From positions 1-29,831 of the forward strand of contig CAKUAQ010000029.1 of the NCBI GenBank assembly GCA_934636435.1: a stretch of 29,831 nt of DNA, in the 5' to 3' direction. Numbering within the stretch: position 1 is the stretch's first letter; each line of letters begins with the position of its first letter. A program made the translations under genes and the position numbers. This document shows positions 15,824 through 23,922 of the stretch, piece by piece. The notes under the pieces were generated by a model that worked only from the letters and a program-made list of their open reading frames with translations, searched no databases and was not told the DNA's origin. The stretch comes from an uncultured Eubacteriales bacterium. Lineage in GTDB: Bacteria > Bacillota > Clostridia > Oscillospirales > Acutalibacteraceae.

Positions 15824-16993
15824 TTACGGCGTCTCGCCGCGCAATTCCGTTAAAAACCGCTCCCGCTCCGCCTGCACCGCCGGGGCGGTGTCGGTCAGCT
15901 GGGCATAGCGAAAGAGGATAAATCCCTCCGCCCGCCGCTGCCGCAGCAGCTGAAGCTGGCGGGCAAGAATATCGTGGCTTCCCGCCCATTCGCCCCTGCC
16001 GTCCCCGGCATACTTGTCTTCCGCCAGCCCCGCCTTATAGAACGCCAGCCCGCCATAGAACGCCAACCCCTTGTGGCGGGGCAGGGCGAGCCATTCCTCC
16101 AGCACAGCGGGAAAGGGACGGCTGCTGTGCTGAAATCCGGAATAAATCTGGGGGCACACATAGTCGATATACCCCGGCTGGCGCATCCACAGCGCCACAT
16201 CGGCGCACAGAGTCTCCCGGCAATAATCCAGCCGGGCGGCGGGACTGACTCCGAAGGGCTTGCCGCGCCCCCGGCACAGCCCGTACACCCCGCTGATGAG
16301 GGCGTCCACCTGAGTGCGCCGCCAATCGCCCACCGCGACGCCCTCCGGGACCGTCTCAAAATCCTCGGCAGCGGCGCTCATCCCGGCGGGATAAAAATAA
16401 TCGTCAAAATGCACCCCGTCCACGGCGTAGCCGTCCAGTATCTCCCGCACGCCGCTCAGCACCAGCGCCCGGGCGGTCTCCGCCGCCGGGTCATAGTACC
16501 ACACGCCGTCCTTTTGAAACCGGGGAACCTCCGCCACCGCCCGGGACGGATCCTCCCCGATGCGGTAGGGGTTCACCCAGGCATGGAGCGCCAACCCCCG
16601 GCTGTGGGCCGCCGTCACCGCGTAGGCAAGGGGATCGAAGCCCGCCGCCAGCAGCCCCGCAGCGGAGGCCGCCGCCGGATAGACCCGGGAGGCATAATAG
16701 GCGTCCCCATGGGCCCGCACATGGAAAAAGACGGTGTTCAGCCCCTGCGCCCGGCAGGTGTCCATGACGGCATCCAGCCGCGTCTGCATCTGCGCCGCGT
16801 CGGCATCGGCCAGCAGCTCGTCCAGCTCCAGAAAGGATACCCACACCCCCCGCAGCTCCGGCGTTTCCTCCCGGGATCCCTGCGGCGGCGCGGACGGCGC
16901 GGAGGGCAGTGCCGTCTCCGACGGCACACGGCAGCCGGACAGCAGCACCAGTGCGCACCACAGCCATCCCCACAGGCGCTTTCTATGTTTCAT
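15824..16993 (-). CDS. Family 10 glycosylhydrolase-like (GHL10) lipoprotein
   Basis: A 389-residue lipoprotein. The signal peptide ends in LLSGC and is followed by a Pro/Ser linker. The body is a GHL10 domain (PF02638): ELRGVWVSFLELDELL, LNTVFFHVRAHGDAYY, FDPLAYAVTAAHSRGL, LHAWVNPYRIG and YAVDGVHFDDYFYP, the last holding the Asp/His cluster of the TIM-barrel active site. Members are thought to act on peptidoglycan or other wall glycans. The start at 16993 (MKHRKRL) is preferred over an ATG at 17020 because AAAGGAG sits 11 bases before it, while the 17020 codon overlaps the -10 element. It is the first gene of the four-gene surface operon; 34 bases separate it from the dockerin protein. Confidence 0.87.
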   Translation of the reverse strand: MKHRKRLWGWLWCALVLLSGCRVPSETALPSAPSAPPQGSREETPELRGVWVSFLELDELLADADAAQMQTRLDAVMDTCRAQGLNTVFFHVRAHGDAYYASRVYPAAASAAGLLAAGFDPLAYAVTAAHSRGLALHAWVNPYRIGEDPSRAVAEVPRFQKDGVWYYDPAAETARALVLSGVREILDGYAVDGVHFDDYFYPAGMSAAAEDFETVPEGVAVGDWRRTQVDALISGVYGLCRGRGKPFGVSPAARLDYCRETLCADVALWMRQPGYIDYVCPQIYSGFQHSSRPFPAVLEEWLALPRHKGLAFYGGLAFYKAGLAEDKYAGDGRGEWAGSHDILARQLQLLRQRRAEGFILFRYAQLTDTAPAVQAERERFLTELRGETP

Positions 16994-17011
16994 CAGCGGA
17001 TACACTCCTTT

Positions 17012-17040
17012 ATTGTACATACTTTGTCAAAAAAGGTCAA
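17012..17040 (-). promoter_or_regulatory. Probable promoter of the surface-protein operon
   Basis: Minus strand: TTGACC (complement of 17035-17040), 17 bases, TACAAT (complement of 17012-17017). The good match supports translation from 16993. It is unusually close to the ribosome site, so the leader would be very short. Confidence 0.5.
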
Positions 17041-17064
17041 GTCCCGACGGCATATTTCGGGGAC

Positions 17065-17094
17065 TTTACAGAACTTTCCGATGTATGGTATACT
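17065..17094 (+). promoter_or_regulatory. Promoter of the DUF1294 gene
   Basis: TTTACA (17065-17070), 18 bases, TATACT (17089-17094) with TGG just before it. Divergent from the surface operon, with the two -35 elements about 25 bases apart. Confidence 0.65.
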
Positions 17095-17132
17095 GGGCAA
17101 CATAAGCCCCCACCGAAAGGAGCCTGTTCGCC

Positions 17133-17423
17133 ATGTCCCCTGTCACCATCGTGCTGATCGCCTATCTGATCGCCGTTTCCCTGACGGCCGTCGTCCTCAC
17201 CGTTGCCGACAAGCGCCGGGCGCAGACCCACCGCTGGCGGGTGCGGGAATCCACCCTGTGGACCGTGGCTGCCCTGGGCGGCGCGGCCGCTATGTTCCTC
17301 ACGATGCGGCTGATCCGCCATAAGACCCGCCACCTCTCCTTTATGCTGGGGCTGCCGCTGCTGATCCTGCTGCACGGCGGGCTGCTCTACGGAGCCTATG
17401 CCCTGTTGCTGCACACAGCCTGA
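17133..17423 (+). CDS. DUF1294 domain membrane protein
   Basis: A 96-residue membrane protein with three predicted helices (about 3-23, 41-60, 70-92). The segment from ADKRRAQTHRWRVRESTLW to GGAAAMFLTMRLIRHKTRH is the DUF1294 signature (K-A-x-xx-WRVPE-L, GG, RHKT). Function is unknown. GAAAGGAG lies 10 bases before the ATG. It has its own promoter and stands alone between the divergent surface operon and the DUF6514 gene. Confidence 0.88.
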   Translation: MSPVTIVLIAYLIAVSLTAVVLTVADKRRAQTHRWRVRESTLWTVAALGGAAAMFLTMRLIRHKTRHLSFMLGLPLLILLHGGLLYGAYALLLHTA

Positions 17424-17445
17424 ACACGGGTTCTCAAAGCCAAAA

Positions 17446-17477
17446 GGTAAAAATGTGAATTTCTTGCGATTTTTACC
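17446..17477 (+). other. AT-rich hairpin after the DUF1294 gene
   Basis: GGTAAAAAT (17446-17454) pairs with ATTTTTACC (17469-17477). It may be a weak terminator or an operator for the following promoter, 10 bases away. No T-tract long enough to decide. Confidence 0.4.
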
Positions 17478-17487
17478 AAATTTAGGG

Positions 17488-17516
17488 TTGACAAGTGCTT
17501 TGCATGGTGCTAAAAT
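17488..17516 (+). promoter_or_regulatory. Promoter of the DUF6514 gene
   Basis: Consensus TTGACA (17488-17493), 17 bases, TAAAAT (17511-17516) preceded by TGC. The leader holds the inverted repeat GTGAA-N5-TTCAC (about 17525-17539) and AAAATCAT...ATGATTTT, possibly regulatory. Confidence 0.75.
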
Positions 17517-17575
17517 CCGAAATTGTGAAAATCATTCACATTTTCTTCATGATTTTGAGGAGGCCGAAAACTACC

Positions 17576-17842
17576 ATGAGCGAAGAATCAGGACAAGGCG
17601 AAGAAATTGAACGATTACGTGTGGCGGTGCTGTGCGGGAAATGTCAGACCCCGGGCGCACCGCCGGACCCGGTGTACGGCTTACAGGTGGAGTCCGGAGT
17701 GCGCCGCTGGCGCTGGCAGGATCTGGACGAGGAGCAGAACCGCGTCGAAGCCTTGGCGCAGCGCGTGGAGGCGCTCTGCCCGGAACCGTGTCACATCGAG
17801 GACATCGTACGGGATTTTGTGTTGGAACGGTATCTACCTTGA
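17576..17842 (+). CDS. DUF6514 family small protein
   Basis: An 88-residue soluble protein. The pattern 'PVYGLQVESG', then 'QDLDEEQNRVEALAQRVEAL' and 'HIEDIVRDFVLE' matches DUF6514, a small family of Firmicutes that I recall mostly by this C-terminal acidic helix. The function is unknown. Start ATG at 17576 is preferred because GAGGAGG (17557-17563) lies 12 bases upstream; a longer frame starting at 17495 would begin inside the promoter region. A strong terminator follows directly, so it is monocistronic. Confidence 0.75.
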   Translation: MSEESGQGEEIERLRVAVLCGKCQTPGAPPDPVYGLQVESGVRRWRWQDLDEEQNRVEALAQRVEALCPEPCHIEDIVRDFVLERYLP

Positions 17843-17843
17843 G

Positions 17844-17904
17844 AGCATCTGTCCGAGCGAGTGGGCCCACCGCCTATCCCGGCTCGGGCAGATGCTGTTT
17901 TTTT
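17844..17904 (+). terminator. Rho-independent terminator after the DUF6514 gene
   Basis: AGCATCTGTCCGAGC (17844-17858) pairs over 15 positions, one of them G-U, with GCTCGGGCAGATGCT (17882-17896), followed by seven T (17898-17904). It starts one base after the stop codon. Confidence 0.92.
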
Positions 17905-17915
17905 GGTAAAAAGTC

Positions 17916-17944
17916 TTGCGCTTGCTTCATTTATATGGTATAAT
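17916..17944 (+). promoter_or_regulatory. Promoter of nrdR
   Basis: TTGCGC (17916-17921), 17 bases, consensus TATAAT (17939-17944) preceded by TGG. AAGGAGG lies shortly before the nrdR ATG. Confidence 0.75.
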
Positions 17945-17989
17945 ACAGTGCAAATATAACGGTTAGTAGAATAAGGAGGCGTTCCCCCG

Positions 17990-18457
17990 ATGAAATGTCC
18001 CTACTGCGGCTATGTGGAGAGCCGCGTCATCGACTCCCGTCCCACAGACGAGAGCAGCCGCATCCGGCGGCGGCGGGAATGTCTGCAATGCGGCCAGCGG
18101 TTCACCACCTATGAGATCATCGAGAGCCTGCCTATCGTGGTGGTCAAGAAAGATAAATCCCGGGAGCCCTTCGACCGGCAGAAGCTGCTCAACGGCCTGC
18201 TGCGCGCCTGCGAAAAGCGGCCGGTACCGCTGGAGCGGCTGGAGCGGGCGGTGGACGACATCGAGGCGCAGATCCAGAATTCGCTGGAGCGGGAGGTGCC
18301 CACCACCAAGATCGGCGAATACGTCATGGAGCAGCTCATCCACATCGACGATGTGGCGTACATCCGGTTTGCGTCCGTGTACCGGCAGTTCAAGGATATC
18401 GAATCCTTCCATGAGGCCATCCGCAAGCTGATGGACGAGGAGGACAAAAAGAATTGA
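17990..18457 (+). CDS. nrdR: Transcriptional repressor NrdR
   Basis: A 155-residue repressor of ribonucleotide reductase genes that senses ATP/dATP. The N-terminal zinc ribbon uses Cys3, Cys6, Cys31 and Cys34 (MKCPYCGYVESRVIDSR ... ECLQCGQRFTTYE). The ATP-cone (about 49-139) begins with PIVVVKKDKSREPFDRQKL and ends near YIRFASVYRQFKD. Length and residues are typical throughout. No ribonucleotide reductase gene lies in the window, so it acts in trans. It is flanked by terminators on both sides and is expressed from its own promoter. Confidence 0.97.
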   Translation: MKCPYCGYVESRVIDSRPTDESSRIRRRRECLQCGQRFTTYEIIESLPIVVVKKDKSREPFDRQKLLNGLLRACEKRPVPLERLERAVDDIEAQIQNSLEREVPTTKIGEYVMEQLIHIDDVAYIRFASVYRQFKDIESFHEAIRKLMDEEDKKN

Positions 18458-18465
18458 TCTCAGGG

Positions 18466-18502
18466 ACGGCTGTTTTACCATTGCAGTAAAACAGCCGTTT
18501 TT
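18466..18502 (+). terminator. Rho-independent terminator of nrdR
   Basis: ACGGCTGTTTTAC (18466-18478) pairs perfectly with GTAAAACAGCCGT (18486-18498) and runs into TTTTT. Confidence 0.92.
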
Positions 18503-18527
18503 CGGGCATATTTTAAGGAGCGTTTTT

Positions 18528-20444
18528 ATGGCACGGCTGGCAGCACAACAACTGGACAAATATTTCGGCGAGCGGGCGCTGTTCACCGGGCTGAGCTTTG
18601 AGATCGGCGACACCGACAAAATCGGGCTGGTGGGAGACAACGGCTGCGGCAAAACCACCCTTTTGCGCATCCTCATGGGGCAGGAGCCGGCGGACGGCGG
18701 CGAGGTGGTGAAATACCGGGACACGGTCATCGGCTATATGGAGCAGCACACCTGCCGGGATGGCGGCCGCACCCTGTGGGACGAGGTGGAGAGCGTGTTT
18801 GCGCCGGTGATGGCGGTGGAGCGGGAGCTGAATGCCGTCAACGCCCGGCTGGAGCGGGGAGAAGCCTCCCCCGCCCTCATCGAGCAGCAGCAGACCCTGC
18901 GGGAGCGGCTGGAACACATGGGCGGGTTATACTATAAAAGCCGGGTGCGGGCGACGCTGCTGGGGCTGGGCTTTGAGGAGCGGCAGTTTACCACCCCCGT
19001 GGGGGTGCTGTCCGGCGGACAGCGCAGCAAGGCCGCCATGGGACGGCTGCTGCTGGCGGATACCAATCTGCTGCTGCTGGACGAACCGACGAACCATCTG
19101 GACATTCCCTCGGTGGAATGGCTGGAGGAGTATATCCTCGCCTATCCCGGTGCCGTGGTGGTGATTTCCCACGACCGGTATTTTCTGGACAAGGTCACCA
19201 CCCGCACCATGGAGCTGAAAAGCGGGCGGCTCTACTGCACAAGCGGCAATTACACCGCCCACCGGGAAAAGCGGGAAAAGGACCGGGAAATCGAAGAAAA
19301 GCATTACCGCTCCGCCCAGCAGGAAATTCAGCGGCTGGAGGAAAACATCGCGCTGCTGAAGCAATGGAACCGGGAAAAGAGCATCAAGCAAGCGGAAAGC
19401 CGGGAAAAGCGGGTGGAGCGGCTGAAGGCCGAGGTGGTCGCCCCGGAGGAGACGGACAAGAGCATCCGGTTTCGGTTCTCCGCCGCCCAGGTCAGCGGCA
19501 ACGAGGTGCTGACCGCCGAGGGGCTGGCCATGGGCTTTGACGGCAGGGAACTGTTCCGCAATGCCGACCTGCAGCTGCGGCGGGGGGAGCGGGTGTTCCT
19601 GCTGGGCCCCAACGGCTGCGGCAAAACCACCCTCCTGAAAATTCTCTGCGGACAGCTGCCCCCCGCTGCCGGGTATGTGCGGCCGGGTGCCAAGGTGTCC
19701 ATCGGTTACTACGATCAGGTGCAGCAGGGGCTGGATTATCAAAAAACTGCCTTACAGGAGCTATGGGACACCTATCCGAAGAAAACCGAAACGGAGATCC
19801 GCAGCGCCATGGCGGCGTTTCTGTTCCGGGGGGATGCGGTGTATAAGACCGTCGGGGTCATGAGCGGCGGTGAGCGGGCGCGGCTGCTGCTGTTAAAGCT
19901 GATGCTGGCGGGGGATAACCTGCTGCTGCTGGATGAGCCCACGAACCATCTGGACATTGCCTCCCGGGAGGCGCTGGAGGAGGCGCTGGCGGACTATGAC
20001 GGCACCATCCTGGCGGTGTCCCACGACCGGTATTTTATCAACCGTATGGCCACCCGGGTGGCGGAGCTGCGCCCGGAGGGGATCGTTGCCGCCGGCAACG
20101 ACTATGACGCCTATACCGCTGCCCGTCAGCGTGCCGCCGCGGCGGCGGACAAGCCGCCGGACAGCAAGGCGGGCGCCGGCGGTGCGGACTATAAGCAGCG
20201 CAAGGAGCGGGAGAGCACCCTGCGGCGGCTGCGCACCGCCGCCGCCCGCGCCGAGGCCGAAACAGCGCAGCTGGAGCAGGACATTGCCGCGCTGGAGGCG
20301 GAGATCGCTGCCCCGGAGACGGCGGCAGACTTTGCGGCGCTGTCCGCCCTCACCGCCCGTCTGGAGGAAAAAAACGCCGCGCTGGAGGCGGCCATGGAGC
20401 GCTGGGCGGACGCTCAGGAGCAGCTGGAAAGCGCCGAAGACTGA
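18528..20444 (+). CDS. ABC-F family ATP-binding protein
   Basis: A 638-residue soluble protein with two fused ATP-binding cassettes and no membrane domain, the ABC-F class that acts on ribosomes. Cassette 1 has Walker A GDNGCGKTTL (36-45), signature LSGGQ (161-165) and Walker B LLLLDEPTNHLD (181-192). Cassette 2 has GPNGCGKTTL (360-369), MSGGER (445-450) and LLLLDEPTNHLD (465-476). The charged inter-domain linker (about 240-310) is the P-site tRNA-interaction motif region. The C-terminus (about 555-638) is an Ala/Glu-rich coiled coil, as in Uup/YdiF-type members. Subtype (housekeeping or antibiotic protection) is not decidable here. AAGGAG precedes the ATG. Confidence 0.94.
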   Translation: MARLAAQQLDKYFGERALFTGLSFEIGDTDKIGLVGDNGCGKTTLLRILMGQEPADGGEVVKYRDTVIGYMEQHTCRDGGRTLWDEVESVFAPVMAVERELNAVNARLERGEASPALIEQQQTLRERLEHMGGLYYKSRVRATLLGLGFEERQFTTPVGVLSGGQRSKAAMGRLLLADTNLLLLDEPTNHLDIPSVEWLEEYILAYPGAVVVISHDRYFLDKVTTRTMELKSGRLYCTSGNYTAHREKREKDREIEEKHYRSAQQEIQRLEENIALLKQWNREKSIKQAESREKRVERLKAEVVAPEETDKSIRFRFSAAQVSGNEVLTAEGLAMGFDGRELFRNADLQLRRGERVFLLGPNGCGKTTLLKILCGQLPPAAGYVRPGAKVSIGYYDQVQQGLDYQKTALQELWDTYPKKTETEIRSAMAAFLFRGDAVYKTVGVMSGGERARLLLLKLMLAGDNLLLLDEPTNHLDIASREALEEALADYDGTILAVSHDRYFINRMATRVAELRPEGIVAAGNDYDAYTAARQRAAAAADKPPDSKAGAGGADYKQRKERESTLRRLRTAAARAEAETAQLEQDIAALEAEIAAPETAADFAALSALTARLEEKNAALEAAMERWADAQEQLESAED

Positions 20445-20473
20445 TCCCGACGCCACCGCCGGAAAAATTTTTC

Positions 20474-20502
20474 TTGTGCAGAGGGCGCCGGCGTGCTATA
20501 AT
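20474..20502 (+). promoter_or_regulatory. Promoter of typA
   Basis: TTGTGC (20474-20479), 17 bases, consensus TATAAT (20497-20502), 53 bases before the typA start. Confidence 0.75.
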
Positions 20503-20554
20503 GGACAAGTTGTGGAAAAATATCGAAAAACTGAGAGAATAGGAAGCGACCGAT

Positions 20555-22384
20555 ATGGGTACAAGAGAAAATTTGCGGAATGTCGCCATCATCGCCCACG
20601 TGGACCACGGCAAGACCACGCTGGTGGATCAGCTGCTGCGGCAGAGCGGTATTTTCCGCGCCAACGAGCAGGTGGCGGAGCGGGTTATGGACTCCAACGA
20701 TCTGGAGCGGGAGCGGGGCATCACCATCCTGTCCAAAAACACCTCCGTCCACTATAACGGCACTAAGATCAACATCGTGGACACACCCGGTCACGCCGAT
20801 TTCGGCGGCGAGGTGGAGCGCATCCTGATGATGGTGGACGGTGTGCTGCTGCTGGTGGACGCCTTTGAGGGCTGTATGCCCCAGACCCGGTTTGTGCTGA
20901 AAAAGGCGCTGGGGCTGGGCAAAAAGCCGGTGGTGGTTATCAACAAGATCGACCGGGACGGCGCCCGCCCCGCGGAGGTCATCGACGAGCTGCTGGACCT
21001 GTTCATCGAGCTGGGCGCGGACGAGGATCAGCTGGATTTCCCGGTGGTGTACGCCTCCGGACGGGACGGCTACGCCTCCCTGGACCCGGAAACCCGCTCC
21101 GGGGATATGCGGCCGCTGTTTGAGGCGATTCTGAAATACGTTCCCGCCCCCGAGGGGGATCCGGAGGGACCGCTGCAGATTCTGTTCTCCAATATCGACT
21201 ATGACGATTACACCGGGCGCATCGGCGTAGGCCGCGTGGAGCGGGGCGAGGTGCATACCGGGCAGATGGTGACCCTGTGCAAGCGGGACGGCACCACCCA
21301 CAATGTGCGCATCGGCAAGCTGTATCAGTTTGAGGGCCTGCGCCGGGCGGAATGCGAGCAGGCGGCGCTGGGGGATCTCATCGCCGTCACCGGCATCGCC
21401 GATCTGAATATCGGCGAGACCGCCTGCGATCCGGAGCATGTGGAGCCGTTGCCTTTCGTGCATATCGACGAGCCCACCATTTCCATGAATTTTATGGTGA
21501 ACAACAGCCCCTTTGCCGGACAGGACGGTAAATTCGTCACCTCCCGGAACCTGCGGGACCGCCTCTTTAAGGAGGTGGAGACCAATGTCAGCATGCGGGT
21601 GGAGGAGACCGATACCACCGACAGCTTCAAGGTGTCCGGCCGCGGCGAGCTGAGCCTGTCCATCCTCATCGAAACCATGCGGCGGCAGGGCTATGAGTTT
21701 GCCGTCAGCCGCCCTCAGGTCATCTATAAGGAGGACAAGGACGGCCATCTTCTGGAGCCGATGGAGCTGCTGGTCATCGAGGTGCCGGAGCAATATGTGG
21801 GCGCCGTGATGGAAAAGCTGGGCTCCCGCAAGGCGGAGATCGTCAATATGGGCACCCGGGACACCGGCATGAGCCATCTGGAATTCCGCATCCCCGCCCG
21901 GGGGCTGATGGGCTATCGGCAGCAGTTCCTCACCGATACCAACGGCAACGGCATTATGAACAGCGTCTTTGATGGCTATGAGCCCTATAAGGGGGATATT
22001 CCCCAGCGGGTGCAGGGCTCGCTGGTGGTGCACGAAACCGGCGAGACCTGCGGCTACGGGCTGTGGAACGCCCAGGATCGGGGCGCTCTGTTCGTGGGCC
22101 CCGGCGTGCCGGTATACGAGGGCATGATCGTGGGCGAATCCCCCAAGGACGAGGACATCGTGGTGAATGTGTGCAAGAAAAAGCACGTCACCAACACCCG
22201 CGCCTCCGGCTCGGATGAGGCGCTGCGGCTGGTGCCGCCCACCATCCTCAGTCTGGAGCAGTCGCTGGAATTCATCAACGACGACGAGCTGGTGGAGGTC
22301 ACCCCCAAGAATATCCGCCTGCGCAAGCGCATCCTGTCCAAGGAGTTGCGGATGAAAGCGGAGGCGCGCAAGAAAAAAGGATAA
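20555..22384 (+). CDS. typA: Ribosome-associated GTPase TypA/BipA
   Basis: A 609-residue translational GTPase related to EF-G, involved in ribosome assembly and stress adaptation. G1 is AHVDHGKTTL (14-23), the switch region has ERERGITI (51-58), G3 is DTPGHADF (76-83) and G4 NKID (130-133). The C-terminal half carries the BipA-specific stretch GTRDTGMSHLEFRIPARGLMG and ends in a Lys-rich tail. The length is typical. The ribosome site is weak (AGGAAG). It has its own promoter and a terminator right behind it. Confidence 0.97.
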   Translation: MGTRENLRNVAIIAHVDHGKTTLVDQLLRQSGIFRANEQVAERVMDSNDLERERGITILSKNTSVHYNGTKINIVDTPGHADFGGEVERILMMVDGVLLLVDAFEGCMPQTRFVLKKALGLGKKPVVVINKIDRDGARPAEVIDELLDLFIELGADEDQLDFPVVYASGRDGYASLDPETRSGDMRPLFEAILKYVPAPEGDPEGPLQILFSNIDYDDYTGRIGVGRVERGEVHTGQMVTLCKRDGTTHNVRIGKLYQFEGLRRAECEQAALGDLIAVTGIADLNIGETACDPEHVEPLPFVHIDEPTISMNFMVNNSPFAGQDGKFVTSRNLRDRLFKEVETNVSMRVEETDTTDSFKVSGRGELSLSILIETMRRQGYEFAVSRPQVIYKEDKDGHLLEPMELLVIEVPEQYVGAVMEKLGSRKAEIVNMGTRDTGMSHLEFRIPARGLMGYRQQFLTDTNGNGIMNSVFDGYEPYKGDIPQRVQGSLVVHETGETCGYGLWNAQDRGALFVGPGVPVYEGMIVGESPKDEDIVVNVCKKKHVTNTRASGSDEALRLVPPTILSLEQSLEFINDDELVEVTPKNIRLRKRILSKELRMKAEARKKKG

Positions 22385-22396
22385 CCCCACCCCGCC

Positions 22397-22430
22397 GGCG
22401 GCACAGGTATTGAGCCTGTGCCGCCCTTTT
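22397..22430 (+). terminator. Rho-independent terminator of typA
   Basis: GGCGGCACAGG (22397-22407) pairs with CCTGTGCCGCC (22415-22425) around a 7-base loop, followed by CTTTT. Confidence 0.9.
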
Positions 22431-22754
22431 CCGTTGTACCGTCGCTGCCGTCTGCGCTCGCCGCGCCCGGAAACAGGCACGGCGATCGGCCGGCACGACG
22501 GGCGGCGGACACCGCGGAAACCGCCATCGGGCCGGAGCACCGCCGCATTGACAGGCCGCAAACCCAGACGGGACAATATCGCAACATATTTGAAAGCGGC
22601 GCTTGCCGGTGCAAGCGCCGCTCTCTCCTATACAACAGCGAAATGTCCGGCAAACGGTCCGTATTCTTCAAAACGGATGCGAAAAACCCGGATGAGCTCA
22701 TCCCGCCAACGCATCTTACCGCAGGCACACAAAACGTATCCTATGTGTCCCTCT
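22431..22754. other. Gene-free stretch between typA and a decayed glycosidase gene
   Basis: About 320 bases with no credible gene. Apart from the hairpin at 22595-22622, nothing is recognised. A minus-strand frame directly after the glycosidase stop (down to about 22628) stays open and looks protein-like (contains RDELIRVFRIRFEEYG), but it lacks a start and no family is recognised; it may be further debris. Confidence 0.4.
22595..22622 (-). terminator. Perfect 12-bp hairpin, possible terminator of the decayed glycosidase
   Basis: AGCGGCGCTTGC (22595-22606) and GCAAGCGCCGCT (22611-22622) enclose a 4-base loop. On the minus strand it is followed by TTTC only, a short tail. It lies 130 bases beyond the stop of the trehalase-like remnant. 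Confidence 0.5.
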
Positions 22755-23735
22755 CTATTCCGACGAAGAGACGCGAGGCTGCTCCGGCAGGTGGCGAAAT
22801 GCCACATATACACCGGCTGTCCAGCCGAGCATTGCCGGCGTTCCGTATTCGCTTTTGTGATCCGGCTTACCGGTCACGGCATCATATTTCTCCCACAGAT
22901 CTCCGGTTTGTGTAAAGAGGTGCTCAACGCTATGGCAATACTTCTCTGCCAGACGCTCGGCATCCGCAGTAAGCCCCACCTGCATGGCGGCCTCTGCCGC
23001 CATATAGTTCGGCGGTGTCCAGCTGTTCGGCGCTGACCACGGATAGTGTCCGGAATGTTCATCACAGGCAATCACGCCGTGCTCTGCCTCTACACGCTGC
23101 AGCAGCTTCCGAAAATCCTCCGCACGGTTGTCGATTCCGAAACAAAACGGAAAAAAGTCGGCACAGGATACCACCGCAGATCGTCTGTCGTTCCGAAAAT
23201 CATAATCGTAGTAAAATCCGTCGCTTTTCATCAAGCGGCGAATTTTCTCTTTGCGCTCTGCTGCCAGTGCCCGATATTTTTCGGCCGCCGCCGTGTCCTG
23301 CAGCCTTTCCACCCAGCGGACCAGCAGACCTCATCGTGGTAGAGCAGGCAATTCGGATCCACCGGATTGTAATCCGTGCATCTGCCGGAATAGCGAGGAT
23401 TATAATCCCAGCCGGACTCCCATTCGGCGAGGATGTTTCTGCCGTTCTCTTCCGTACAGGCAGGCGGGATGCCGGTGCGCACGGTATAGCTTTCGATTAT
23501 GTGCGCATCGCAGCACTCCGCAGCGGTAAACTCCGTATAGTAGCGGTTAAGCCCATTCGGTGTGCTGCGCTTCGTCTGCCAAAAGGTGTATTCCTCTTGC
23601 GGCCATGTAAAAGCCTCTGAGCAAATATCCCGCTCCCGGAGAGAGCTTGCCCTGTCCGCCTTTTGTCAGCGCCCGGGCAAAAGCCGCCCCTTCCGGGGCA
23701 CAGGACACGGTTGCATTTTCGCCGGCAGCTGCCCG
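22755..23735 (-). pseudogene. Frameshifted trehalase-like glycosidase (GH37-type), C-terminal part
   Basis: The remnant can be read across three segments. The first (about 23725-23560) gives GAGYLLRGFYMAARGIHLLA. The second (about 23556-23320) gives LNRYYTEF, then ESGWDYNPRYSGR and NPVDPNCLLYHDE, the trehalase 'ESGWD ... PVDLNxLLY' block. The third (about 23325-22755) gives ERLQDTAAAEKYRAL, GHYPWSAPNSWTPPNYMAAE and WEKYDA...EYGTPAMLGWTAGVYVAF, the trehalase signature-2 and C-terminal block. A frameshift near 23555 (TGGGCTTAACC, one extra G) and another near 23325 break the reading. The N-terminal half of a trehalase (about 550 residues) is missing. It is a pseudogene unless sequencing errors caused both shifts. 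The region abuts a cupin fragment. Confidence 0.8.
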
Positions 23736-23739
23736 CTAT

Positions 23740-23922
23740 AGCGTATCGGCGGCACAGCTGTGCATACGCTTCGCCGCTGACCGGCTCACACCGGACGCTG
23801 TGCCCGTTTCTCCCCCGGCACCTCCACCGCCAGATGGGAAAACCAGCCGTCCGGCGCCGCGCCGTGCCAATGCTTGACACCGGGGCGGACGCTGTATAAA
23901 TCTGTCGCCGGACAAGGCTCAT
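23740..23922 (-). pseudogene. Cupin-domain protein fragment
   Basis: On the minus strand, just after the PHP gene stop, one frame reads VRPGVKHWHGAAPDGWFSH then LAVEVPGE, the second metal-binding motif of small cupins often fused to or related to carboxymuconolactone decarboxylases. A shift near 23810 moves to the frame CEPVSGEAYAQLCR, the usual C-terminal end of these proteins. Only about 55 codons survive; the N-terminal cupin half is absent. The fragment lies directly against the trehalase-like remnant, so unrelated gene ends were joined by deletion. Confidence 0.75.

Noticed and set aside
17018..17020. Upstream ATG as the start of the GHL10 lipoprotein
   Set aside because: It overlaps the -10 element and has no ribosome site; the Met at 16993 has AAAGGAG and starts a standard lipoprotein signal.
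20414..22576. Minus-strand open frame of 720 codons
   Set aside because: Antisense shadow of typA, rich in His, Gln and Leu as expected for the complement of a biased gene.
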